A stretch of 64,000 bases of DNA from Myxococcota bacterium (lineage in GTDB: Bacteria; Myxococcota_A; UBA9160; UBA6930). The translations under genes were made by a program, and so were the position numbers. Location of the stretch: NCBI GenBank assembly GCA_028285625.1, contig JANQOX010000019.1:186001-250000 (forward strand). Reading direction: 5' to 3'. This document shows positions 41,819 to 50,245 of the stretch, in pieces (positions within the stretch are counted from its first letter, which is position 1; every line of letters begins with the position of its first letter). Below the pieces are notes generated by a model. The model was given only the letters and a program-made list of their open reading frames with translations. It ran no database searches and was not told the DNA's origin.

Positions 41819-44464
41819 ATGAACGGCACGCGACGCAAGACGGTGGACCCCGCCGCCCTGCCCCGCCACTTCGAAGCGGCGGAGGCCGAACGGCGCTGGC
41901 ACGAGCGCTGGCAGCGCGACGGGACCTATCACTACGACCCCTCGCGCCCTCGCGAGGAGACGTTCGTCGTCGACACGCCTCCTCCCACGGTGTCGGGTTC
42001 GCTCCACGTGGGGCACATCTTCTCCTACACGCAGACCGACGTGGTGGTGCGCTACCAGCGCATGCTCGGCAAGAACATCTTCTACCCGCTGGGCTGGGAC
42101 GACAATGGCCTCCCCACCGAGCGCCGGGTCGAGAACTACTACCACGTGCGCTGCGACCCGCGGCTGCCCTACGAGGCCGGGCTCGAGGTCGGCGAGGCCA
42201 ACGCCAAGCGCCGCAAGGAGCGCCCGCGCGGCATCTCGCGCCAGAACTTCATCGAACTCTGTGAAGAGCTCACGGCGAAGGACGAGACGGCCTTTCGCGA
42301 ACTCTGGTCCCGCGCCGGCCTCTCGGTGGACTGGCGGCAGGAGTACCAGACCATCGACGAGCACTGCCGGCGCACGGCCCAGCGCTCGTTCCTCGACCTG
42401 CATGCCAAGGGCCACGTGTTCCTCGCCGAGGCGCCGTTCATGTGGGACCTCGACGACCAGACCGCCGTCGCCCAGGCCGAGTCCGAAGAGCGCACGATCC
42501 CCGGCGCCTATCACCACCTGCGGTTCACGTTGGTGGACGGCGACGAGAGCTTCACCATCGCCACCACACGCCCTGAGCTGCTGGCGGCCTGCGCGGGCGT
42601 GGCGGCGCACCCCGAAGACGAGCGCTTTCGAGGCCTGTTCGGACGACGCGCCCGCACGCCGCTCTTCCACGCACCGGTCGAGATCTTTCCCAGCGAGCGT
42701 GCCGACCCCGAGAAGGGCACCGGCATCCTGATGGTCTGCACCTTCGGCGACCAGACCGACGTGGACTGGTGGCGCGAGCAGGATCTCCCGCTGCGCCAGG
42801 TGGTCGGACGCGACGGCCGCTTCGTGCCGATCCGCTTCGGCGAAGGCGCCTTCGAGAGCCTCGCACCCGAGGCGGCCAACCAGGCCTACGACCAACTCGA
42901 GGGGCTGGCCGTGCACAAGGCCCGGGAGCGCGTGGTCGAGATGCTCCGCGAGCCCGGCTCGGCGCCCGATGGACAGGGCGCGGCGCTGGTGGACGAGCCC
43001 GAAGCCATCGAGCACCCGGTGAAGTTCTACGAGCGCGGCCGCCGCCCGCTCGAGATCCTGCCGACGCGGCAGTGGTTCTGCCGCCTGCTCGACAAGAAGG
43101 CCGACCTGCTCGCCATGGGCGAGGCCATCGCGTGGCATCCGCCCTTCATGCACGCGCGCTTTCGCGACTGGACCGAGAACCTGAACCTCGACTGGTGCCT
43201 GTCCCGCCAGCGGTTCTTCGGCGTCTCCATCCCGGTCTGGTACCCGCTCGACGAGAGCGGCGAGCCCGATCACGGCCAGCCGATCCTGCCCGCGGTCGAG
43301 CAGCTCCCCATCGACCCCATGATCCACGTGCCCGAGGGCTACGACGAGTCCCAGCGCGACAAGCCGGGCGGCTTCACGGGTGAAGCAGACATCTTCGACA
43401 CCTGGTTCACCAGCTCCATGACCCCCCAGATCGGGTCACATTGGGGAGACGACCCCGAGCGTCACGAGCGACTCTTCCCCGCCGACATCCGGCCGCAGGC
43501 CCACGAGATCATCCGAACCTGGGCCTTCTACACCATCGCCAAGGCCTGGCTCCACCACGGCACGGTTCCGTGGCACCACATCCTGCTCTCGGGTTGGATT
43601 CTCGACCCGGACCGCAAGAAGATGTCGAAGAGCAAGGGCAACGTGGTGACGCCGCTCGAACTGCTCGACAAGTACACCGCCGACGCGGCGCGCTACTGGG
43701 CTGCCAGTGCGCGGCTGGGCGTGGACACCGCCTTCGACGAGAGCGTGTGGAAGATCGGCAAGCGGCTCCAGACCAAGCTTTGGAACGCGGGCAAGTTCGT
43801 GTTGTCGCAGGAAGGGCCCGTGCATCCGGTCCACTGCGAACTCGACCGCGCGTTCGCCGCGAAGCTGCGCGCGCTGGTCGAGGCTTCGACCCGGAAGCTC
43901 GACGGGTTCGACTACGCGCACGCCCTCGCCGACACCGAGAGCTTCTTCTGGTCGCAGTTCACCGACAGCTACCTCGAGCTGGTGAAGGTGCGCGCGCGCC
44001 GCGACGACGCCGACGGCGGCTCGGCCACCACTTCGCTACGCCTGGGCCTCGACGTGCTGCTGCGCCTGCTCGCGCCGGTGATGCCGTACATCACCGAGGA
44101 GATCTGGTCCTGGGCATTCGCCGACGAGCACGATGCGCCGAGCATCCACCGTGCGCCCTGGCCGGGCCATGCCGACTTTGCCGACATCGCACCCCCGGAC
44201 GACCCGGGCAGCTTCGACCTGGCGGCGGCCGCGCTGGCGTCCATCAACAAGGCCAAGGCCGATGCCGAAGTCGGCATGGGACGCGAGGTCGAGACGCTCA
44301 CCCTCGCCGCGAACGAGGCGACCCTGGCTCGGGTCGCCCCGGTGCTGGGGGACGTGCTCGAGGCTGCGCGTTGTGAGACGCATGACCTCGCCACCGAAGC
44401 CTCGCTCGAAGATGGGGCCTTCCGCGTGGTGTCGGCGCAGTTTGCGCCGAAGCCCGCTCGCTAG
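41819..44464 (+). CDS. valS: Valine--tRNA ligase
   Basis: An 881-residue class I synthetase. HIGH motif in PPPTVSGSLHVGHIFSYTQT, KMSKS motif in KKMSKSKGNVVTPLELLDKY, and the editing (CP1) domain with TIATTRPELLAACAGVAAHP. DDNGLPTERRVENYYHVRC is the ValRS-specific block. The C-terminus (SINKAKADAEVGMGREVETL) ends without the long coiled-coil arm seen in E. coli ValRS (951 residues), so it is the short form. It attaches valine to tRNA-Val. Confidence 0.95.
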   Translation: MNGTRRKTVDPAALPRHFEAAEAERRWHERWQRDGTYHYDPSRPREETFVVDTPPPTVSGSLHVGHIFSYTQTDVVVRYQRMLGKNIFYPLGWDDNGLPTERRVENYYHVRCDPRLPYEAGLEVGEANAKRRKERPRGISRQNFIELCEELTAKDETAFRELWSRAGLSVDWRQEYQTIDEHCRRTAQRSFLDLHAKGHVFLAEAPFMWDLDDQTAVAQAESEERTIPGAYHHLRFTLVDGDESFTIATTRPELLAACAGVAAHPEDERFRGLFGRRARTPLFHAPVEIFPSERADPEKGTGILMVCTFGDQTDVDWWREQDLPLRQVVGRDGRFVPIRFGEGAFESLAPEAANQAYDQLEGLAVHKARERVVEMLREPGSAPDGQGAALVDEPEAIEHPVKFYERGRRPLEILPTRQWFCRLLDKKADLLAMGEAIAWHPPFMHARFRDWTENLNLDWCLSRQRFFGVSIPVWYPLDESGEPDHGQPILPAVEQLPIDPMIHVPEGYDESQRDKPGGFTGEADIFDTWFTSSMTPQIGSHWGDDPERHERLFPADIRPQAHEIIRTWAFYTIAKAWLHHGTVPWHHILLSGWILDPDRKKMSKSKGNVVTPLELLDKYTADAARYWAASARLGVDTAFDESVWKIGKRLQTKLWNAGKFVLSQEGPVHPVHCELDRAFAAKLRALVEASTRKLDGFDYAHALADTESFFWSQFTDSYLELVKVRARRDDADGGSATTSLRLGLDVLLRLLAPVMPYITEEIWSWAFADEHDAPSIHRAPWPGHADFADIAPPDDPGSFDLAAAALASINKAKADAEVGMGREVETLTLAANEATLARVAPVLGDVLEAARCETHDLATEASLEDGAFRVVSAQFAPKPAR

Positions 44465-44476
44465 GCCGCCGCGGCG

Positions 44477-45286
44477 GTGCAACCGGCGATGGAATCCCCG
44501 GCGACGGGCGTACGTGGCGCCGTCGAGCGCCTGGGCGCGCGCGGCAGCAGCGTGATCCTGGAGTTCGGTCGCATGACCGTGTTCCTGGCGGCCATGGCCC
44601 GCGCAGCGCTGCGCCCCCCCTACCGGCTTTCGCGCCTGTCGAGCGAGCTCTTCGAGACGGGCGTGCGCTCGCTCGCGATCGTCTGCACGTCGGGGATCGC
44701 GGTCGGCATGGTGCTGGGGCTCCAGGGCTACAACACGCTGGTGCGCTTCGGCGCCGAAGAGTCGCTGGGGTCGGTCGTCGGCCTGTCGCTGATCCGCGAG
44801 TTGGGGCCGGTCCTGACCGGCCTGCTCGTCACGGGCCGGGCCGGGTCGGCCATGACCGCCGAGATCGGCATGATGGGGGCCACCGAGCAGCTCGACGGGA
44901 TGCGCACCATGGCGGTCGACCCGCTCCACTTCGTGGTGGCCCCGAAGGCCGTGGCCATGAGCCTGGCGATGCCGCTGCTGTCGGCCCTGTTCATCCTGTT
45001 CGGGATCGGCGGCGGCTACCTGGTGGGCGTGGCGTTCCTGGGCCTCGACGGCGGCGTCTACACGAGCGGCCTGCAGGCCGCCGTGGACTTCCGTGAAGAC
45101 GTGGCAGGCAGCGTGCTCAAAGCCACGGTCTTCGGGCTGCTGGTCGCCTGGATCGCGACCCATCGCGGCATGGCCGCCGGCCGCAGCGCCGCAGCGGTGA
45201 GCCACGCCACCACTCGGACCGTGGTGACCGGCTCGGTGGCGATCCTGCTGGCCGACTACGTGATCACCGCCTTCTGGGGCGTCTGA
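44477..45286 (+). CDS. mlaE: MlaE family ABC permease
   Basis: A 269-residue inner-membrane permease: GVRSLAIVCTSGIAVGMVLG, RELGPVLTGLLVTGRAGSAM, TAEIGMMGATEQLDGMRTMA and LKATVFGLLVAWIATHRGMA are signature MlaE blocks. The GTG at 44477 or the ATG at 44489 could start it. It is the membrane part of a phospholipid transporter with the MlaD, MlaA and MlaC proteins encoded next; no MlaF ATPase gene is in the cluster. Confidence 0.93.
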   Translation: MQPAMESPATGVRGAVERLGARGSSVILEFGRMTVFLAAMARAALRPPYRLSRLSSELFETGVRSLAIVCTSGIAVGMVLGLQGYNTLVRFGAEESLGSVVGLSLIRELGPVLTGLLVTGRAGSAMTAEIGMMGATEQLDGMRTMAVDPLHFVVAPKAVAMSLAMPLLSALFILFGIGGGYLVGVAFLGLDGGVYTSGLQAAVDFREDVAGSVLKATVFGLLVAWIATHRGMAAGRSAAAVSHATTRTVVTGSVAILLADYVITAFWGV

Positions 45287-45384
45287 ATCCTCGAGGGGCC
45301 CGCTGCATCCAACCAGGGCGGCTCGGGCGCCGGGCGGGCTCGGGCCGGGCCGGGCGGCGAGGGTCGGGTTAGAGTAGGGGGAGC

Positions 45385-45846
45385 ATGCAGTCCAACCGCA
45401 GCAGAGACTTCGCCGTCGGCCTGTTCGTCCTGATCGGACTGGGCGCGATCGGCTATCTCTCGGTGAAGGTGGGCGGGCTCAACTACAAGGGCCCGTCGGG
45501 CCTCGAGCTCCACGCGACGTTCGACGAGATCGGCGGCCTGACCGAACGCGCCCCGGTGATGATCTCGGGCGTGAAGGTGGGCCAGGTTCGGCGCATCGGG
45601 CTGAGTGACGACCTGCGGGCGCGCATCACCATCGACATCGACCCGGATCTCGCGCTTCCGATCGATACCTTTGCATCGATCCGGACCGCCGGCGTGCTGG
45701 GGGACCAGTTCGTGTCCCTCGAACCGGGCGCCGAAGAGGACCTGCTCGTTTCCGGCGACGACCTCTCGTTCACCGGAAGCGCGTTCAGCATCGAGCGACT
45801 CGTGAATCGGATCGTGACCAGCTTCGAGAGCGGAGGCAGCGAGTGA
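45385..45846 (+). CDS. mlaD: MlaD family substrate-binding protein
   Basis: A 153-residue MCE-domain protein: one N-terminal membrane anchor (FAVGLFVLIGLGAIGYLSV), then LHATFDEIGGLTERAPVMIS, GVKVGQVRRIGLSDDLRARI and TAGVLGDQFVSLEPGAEEDL. It is the standard short MlaD, which forms a hexameric ring on MlaE in the periplasm. AGGGGGAG precedes the ATG. It overlaps mlaA by four bases. Confidence 0.95.
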   Translation: MQSNRSRDFAVGLFVLIGLGAIGYLSVKVGGLNYKGPSGLELHATFDEIGGLTERAPVMISGVKVGQVRRIGLSDDLRARITIDIDPDLALPIDTFASIRTAGVLGDQFVSLEPGAEEDLLVSGDDLSFTGSAFSIERLVNRIVTSFESGGSE

Positions 45847-46577
45847 CCCGACCCATCCTGCGACGAAACGGCCTGGTGCTCCTGCTGGGGCTGCTGGTTC
45901 TCCCCGCGTGCGCGACGCCCGAGCGGCCCGACCCCTGGGTGCGCATGAACCGAGGGATCTTCCAGTTCAACGAGGGGGTGGACCGCTACGCCCTCGAGCC
46001 GGTGGCTACGGGCTGGGACGCCGTGCTTCCCGAGCCCGTCCAGGACTCGGTGGCCAACTTCTTCGACAACCTCGACATGCCCATGGTCTTCGTGAACGAC
46101 CTGCTCCAGGGAAAGCCGGTGGCGGCCTTCCAGGACTTCGGTCGATTCACGATCAACAGCACCATCGGCATCCTCGGGCTGTTCGACGTGGCGACCATCG
46201 CCGAGGTGCCGGACAACGACGAGGACTTCGGCCAGACCCTCGCGGTCTGGGGCGTGCCGTCGGGGGCCTACTTCGTGATCCCGCTGCTCGGCCCGTCGAC
46301 GGTGCGCGACACGGCGGCCCTGCCGGTCGACATCCTGTCGCGCCCCCACACCTGGTTCCTCGGGTTGGAGGTCACCCTGCCGCTTCGACTGGTGGACATC
46401 GTGAACGATCGCGCGGCCTTCCTCGAAGCGGCCCGCGACAACCGCGAGACGGCGCTCGACTACTACGTATTCGTACGCAATGCCTGGATCCAGAATCGCG
46501 AGACCCGCATCCGCGACGGCCGGGCCCCCGAAGGAGGCGCAACGGATGACCTCTACTACCTCGAGGACGAGGAGTAG
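45843..46577 (+). CDS. mlaA: MlaA (VacJ) outer-membrane lipoprotein
   Basis: A 244-residue lipoprotein from a GTG start. Lipobox LLVLPAC, then DPWVRMNRGIFQFNEGVDRY, FFDNLDMPMVFVNDLLQGK, and FTINSTIGILGLFDVATIA followed by GVPSGAYFVIPLLGPSTVRD. MlaA extracts outer-leaflet phospholipids and passes them to MlaC. Its start overlaps mlaD and its end overlaps mlaC. Confidence 0.95.
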   Translation: MTRPILRRNGLVLLLGLLVLPACATPERPDPWVRMNRGIFQFNEGVDRYALEPVATGWDAVLPEPVQDSVANFFDNLDMPMVFVNDLLQGKPVAAFQDFGRFTINSTIGILGLFDVATIAEVPDNDEDFGQTLAVWGVPSGAYFVIPLLGPSTVRDTAALPVDILSRPHTWFLGLEVTLPLRLVDIVNDRAAFLEAARDNRETALDYYVFVRNAWIQNRETRIRDGRAPEGGATDDLYYLEDEE

Positions 46578-47223
46578 CGTGGTGCGACGATTGGCAGCGA
46601 GCGCGCTCTGCGCGCTGCTCCTGGGCTTCGGCGCGCCGTTCTCGGGCGCGGCGGGTGCCACAGAGGCCACGGCCGGTGCGCGGGCCGTGGTGGACGAGAC
46701 CGTCGAGCAGGTGCTCACCGTCCTGCGCGACGGCGACCTCTCGCAGCCCCAGCGCCAGGAGCAGATCGAAGCGATCGCCCTCGAGCGCTTCGACTGGGCC
46801 ACCATCTCCAGGCTGGTCCTCGCGCGCAACTGGAAGCGCTTCTCGCCGGAGCAGCGTGATGCCTTCATCGAGGAGTTCAAGAACTACCTCTCGGAGAACT
46901 ACGGGTCGCGCATCGAAGGGTTCAACCAGCAGTCGGTCGAGATCGTGGAAGAGCGGCTCGAGCCACGGGGCGACGTCACCGTGAAGACGCGCATCCTGGG
47001 CGGAGAAGCCGACGGAACCACCGTCGACTACCGGCTGCGAAAGCGCGAAGGCCCGTGGCTGGTGATCGACGTGGTCATCGAAGGCGTGAGCGTGGTCTCG
47101 AGCTTCCGTTCGCAGTTCCAGGAAGTGCTGGCCGATGGAAGCCCCGACGACCTGCTCGAGCGGCTCCGCGAGAAGAACCTCGGCCCGGCGCCGGGCACCG
47201 AGAGCGCACCCTCCGCCAGCTGA
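46546..47223 (+). CDS. mlaC: MlaC family periplasmic lipid-binding protein
   Basis: A 225-residue exported protein. After the signal peptide: LERFDWATISRLVLARNWKR, FSPEQRDAFIEEFKNYLSEN, YGSRIEGFNQQSVEIVEE and GPWLVIDVVIEGVSVVSSFR, the MlaC (Ttg2D) pattern. AAGGAGG lies before the ATG at 46546, inside the end of mlaA. It shuttles phospholipid across the periplasm between MlaA and the MlaD-MlaE complex. Confidence 0.95.
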   Translation: MTSTTSRTRSSVVRRLAASALCALLLGFGAPFSGAAGATEATAGARAVVDETVEQVLTVLRDGDLSQPQRQEQIEAIALERFDWATISRLVLARNWKRFSPEQRDAFIEEFKNYLSENYGSRIEGFNQQSVEIVEERLEPRGDVTVKTRILGGEADGTTVDYRLRKREGPWLVIDVVIEGVSVVSSFRSQFQEVLADGSPDDLLERLREKNLGPAPGTESAPSAS

Positions 47224-47235
47224 CGCTCGCTGAGG

Positions 47236-47274
47236 CGAGCCGAAGCTCACCCTTGGGTCGAGCCGAAGCTCACC
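47236..47274. repeat. Two 16-bp direct repeats with GAGC-CGAA-GCTC hairpins
   Basis: CGAGCCGAAGCTCACC occurs at 47236-47251 and 47259-47274. Each copy can form a 4-bp GAGC/GCTC stem with a CGAA loop. They lie between convergent mlaC and the DAHP synthase gene. Confidence 0.6.
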
Positions 47275-47297
47275 GCGGAGTCGCGCGAGCGCTCGCG

Positions 47298-48362
47298 TCA
47301 GCCGCGCTGGGCGCGGCGTGCGCGCACGGCTTCGGCGAGTTCGCCGAACAGGGGCTCGCTGCGCTCCCAACCCATGCAGGCGTCGGTGATGCTCTGGCCG
47401 CGCACGAGCGTGCCGCCCGGGCGAAGGTCCTGACGGCCGTCTTCGAGGAAGCTCTCGAGCATCACGCCGATCACGTGGTCGTTGCCGTCGGCCACCTGCT
47501 TGGCGACGCCGCGCACGACGTCGGGCTGGGCCTCGTGGCTCTTGCCGCTGTTGGCGTGGGAGCAGTCGATCATCACGCGCTGGGGCAGGTCGGCCCCGGC
47601 CAGGGCGGCCGTCGTGTCGGCAAGGCTCTCGGCATCCCAGTTGGGGCCACCGCTTCCCCCGCGCAGGATCACGTGGCAATCGGGGTTGCCGGCCGTCGCC
47701 ACGATCGCCGCGACGCCCTGCTTGGTCACCGACAAGAAATGATGCGCGCCCCGCGCCGAGCGGATCCCGTCGAGCGCCACCTGCACGTTGCCGTCGGTCG
47801 CGTTCTTGAAACCCACCGGCATGGACAGACCCGAAGCCAGCTCGCGGTGCACCTGGCTCTCGGACGTGCGTGCGCCGATGGCGCCCCAGGCGACGACGTC
47901 GGCAATGAACTGCGGAATGATCGTGTCAAGAAACTCGCAACCCGCCGGCAGTCCGAGGTCGGCGACGTCGAGCAGCAGACGCCGCGCACGGCGCAGGCCC
48001 TCGTTGATCACGAAGGTCTCGTCGAGATGCGGGTCGTTGATCAGGCCCTTCCACCCCACCGTGGTGCGCGGCTTCTCGAAGTAGACCCGCATCACGACGC
48101 AGAGGTCGCCCTGGTACTCGGCAGCGACCTTGGCCAGGCGCTGCCCGTACTCGATGGCGGCCTCCGGGTCGTGGATCGAGCACGGACCGGCCACCACCAC
48201 GAGCCGATCGTCGTCGCCGTGCAGCACGCGCTGGATGTCGCGGCGCCCGAGCGCCACCGTCCGCGCATGGCCCTCCCCCAAGGGGAGCTCTTCCATGAGG
48301 ATGGCGGGCGGCAACAGGGGCCGCAGGTCCTCGATGCGCAGGTCGTCGGTCTGGAAGCTCAT
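47298..48362 (-). CDS. aroG: 3-deoxy-7-phosphoheptulonate (DAHP) synthase, class I
   Basis: A 354-residue enzyme that joins phosphoenolpyruvate and erythrose 4-phosphate, the first step of the shikimate pathway. VVVAGPCSIHDPEAAIEYGQ, MRVYFEKPRTTVGWKGLIND, SGLSMPVGFKNATDGNVQVA and MIDCSHANSGKSHEAQPDVV are the AroF/G/H signatures. Which feedback amino acid controls it cannot be told from these motifs. Convergent with mlaC, divergent from a sensor kinase. Confidence 0.95.
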   Translation of the reverse strand: MSFQTDDLRIEDLRPLLPPAILMEELPLGEGHARTVALGRRDIQRVLHGDDDRLVVVAGPCSIHDPEAAIEYGQRLAKVAAEYQGDLCVVMRVYFEKPRTTVGWKGLINDPHLDETFVINEGLRRARRLLLDVADLGLPAGCEFLDTIIPQFIADVVAWGAIGARTSESQVHRELASGLSMPVGFKNATDGNVQVALDGIRSARGAHHFLSVTKQGVAAIVATAGNPDCHVILRGGSGGPNWDAESLADTTAALAGADLPQRVMIDCSHANSGKSHEAQPDVVRGVAKQVADGNDHVIGVMLESFLEDGRQDLRPGGTLVRGQSITDACMGWERSEPLFGELAEAVRARRAQRG

Positions 48363-48468
48363 CGGCCGCTCCGGGCTGGTTGGGGGCGGGAGGGTAGCGA
48401 CCTCCCACGCAGCCGAGCAGCGCCGCCATCAAGTCGGCTCGGCGGGGCTCCGAAGATCGGCGTTGGAC

Positions 48469-50187
48469 ATGCGTGCGCTCTATCTGCTCGTACCGCTCCT
48501 GGCCTGCGTAGCGTCGTCGATGCTGCTCGCGGTCTTCCTGAGCGGTCGGATCGAGCACCGCGCCAACCGCGCCGCCGCCCTGCTGGTGGCGGGCGCGATC
48601 GTCTGGTCGTTCTGCGAGGTGCTGTGGAACTCCGCCGGCAGCGCGGCCGAGGCGCTGTGGCTGGTCAAGGTGTCGAGCATCGGGTGGGTGGCGATCGGGC
48701 CCCTGGGCCTGCAGGTGCTCGCCTCGGCCACCGGGCGCGACGGCCCGCGGCTTCGACGCACCCTGCCCTTCTTGTTCGCCCTGGCCTTCGGCTTCTTCGT
48801 CGTGGACCTCGCGACCCCTTGGATCCACCCCGGCATCGTCGAGACCAACTGGGGGTGGTCCTACCAGCTCGGCCCCGCCTACCTGGCGTTCTACGCCTTC
48901 ACCATGGCGTGCCTCAGCACCGGCCTGGGTCTGGCGGTGGGCGCCTCGCCGAGCCTGTCGCCCGCCGAGCGCGCGCAGGTGCGCGTGCTGGCGGCCGGCA
49001 TCCTGGTGCCGATGGTCGTGGCCTCGCTCACCGACGGGCTGCTGCCGCTGCTGGGCCAGCATCCGCCGCGGTTCGGGACCGCGTCGTTCGCGTTTCTCGG
49101 CGGAACCATCGCCTGGAGCTTCCACCGCTACGGCCATTCACTGCTCGCGCCGCGCACGTTCGCCAACGAGATCCTCGCGAGCCTCGGCGACGGGGTCGCG
49201 TTGCTCCACGTGGACGGCCGCATCCGCTCGGCCAACGCGGCGCTGGGCGGCATCCTGGGCGTATCCGCATCCGACCTCGAGGGGCTTCCCGCCTCGGAGT
49301 TCATCCCGGCGCTGGCGGGCGACCCGCTGACCGAAGTGCCCGACCGCGAGACCGAGGTGGTGGGCGTCTCCGGCACCGTACCGGTAGCCCTCGCCTCGAC
49401 GCTGCTGCGCGACAAGCGCGCGATGCCGCTCGGCCTGATCCTGGTCGTGCGCGACCTGCGCGAAGTGGTGGCCCTGCGGCGCAAGCTGCTCACCACCAGC
49501 CGGCTGCGCGCCGTCGGGAGCCTCGCCGCGGGCATCGCGCACGAGATCAACAACCCGGTCGCCTACGTGCGCACCAACCTGGGCTTCCTGCGCAAACAGC
49601 TCGAGCAGCTGGCCGACGCCGGGGTGGGCGACACCGCGCAGGTCGATCTCGCCGAGTCGGTGGACCTCCTCGGCGAGTCGCTCGAAGGGCTCGATCGCAT
49701 CGCCTCGGTGGTGCGCGACCTCAAGGGCCTGGCCGGGGGCGAGCAGACCGTGCGGGAGACCGTGGAGCTGAACGGCATGATCCAGTCGCTGGTACGCATG
49801 CTCGCGCCCCACGTCCGCTACGGCGCGCAGGTGGAGGTGAACTGCACCGACGTTCCGGCCGTGGCGGGCTCCCCCCAGGAGCTGAAGCAGATCTTCACCG
49901 ACCTGCTGCTCCAGGCGTGCACGTCGATCGAGCCCGAGGGCCGCATCCGCGTCGAGACCGCCTGGGAAGACGACCAGGCCGTGGTCCGCATCGAGGACGA
50001 CGGCCAGGGCATGAGCCCCGAAGAGCTCGACCGCGCCTTCGACCCGGTGGTGGGCGCCGACGGCGAAGAGGGCTTCGGCATGGCGATCGCCTGGCAGGTG
50101 GTCCGCCAGCACGGGGGCGAACTGCTCGTGGAGTCCGAGCCGGGCGCCGGAACCCGCGTCGCCGTGCGCCTGCCCGTCGCGTCCTAG
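48469..50187 (+). CDS. Membrane sensor histidine kinase (7TM N-terminus, PAS)
   Basis: A 572-residue kinase. Seven membrane spans fill the first ~220 residues, in the pattern of HK N-terminal 7TM domains. A PAS-like domain follows (ILASLGDGVALLHVDGRIRS), then the dimerisation/phosphoacceptor helix with IAHEINNPVAYVRTNLGFLR (His) and a HATPase_c domain whose G boxes are DDGQGMSPEELD and GFGMAIAWQVVRQHGG; the N box region is weak (DLLLQACTSI). No cognate response regulator is adjacent. Signal unknown. Confidence 0.88.
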   Translation: MRALYLLVPLLACVASSMLLAVFLSGRIEHRANRAAALLVAGAIVWSFCEVLWNSAGSAAEALWLVKVSSIGWVAIGPLGLQVLASATGRDGPRLRRTLPFLFALAFGFFVVDLATPWIHPGIVETNWGWSYQLGPAYLAFYAFTMACLSTGLGLAVGASPSLSPAERAQVRVLAAGILVPMVVASLTDGLLPLLGQHPPRFGTASFAFLGGTIAWSFHRYGHSLLAPRTFANEILASLGDGVALLHVDGRIRSANAALGGILGVSASDLEGLPASEFIPALAGDPLTEVPDRETEVVGVSGTVPVALASTLLRDKRAMPLGLILVVRDLREVVALRRKLLTTSRLRAVGSLAAGIAHEINNPVAYVRTNLGFLRKQLEQLADAGVGDTAQVDLAESVDLLGESLEGLDRIASVVRDLKGLAGGEQTVRETVELNGMIQSLVRMLAPHVRYGAQVEVNCTDVPAVAGSPQELKQIFTDLLLQACTSIEPEGRIRVETAWEDDQAVVRIEDDGQGMSPEELDRAFDPVVGADGEEGFGMAIAWQVVRQHGGELLVESEPGAGTRVAVRLPVAS

Positions 50188-50245
50188 GCCCGCCCTCGGC
50201 ACGGCGCCCCTACAGCGCCGCGGCTGCCCGGCCGATGACCCGGGG

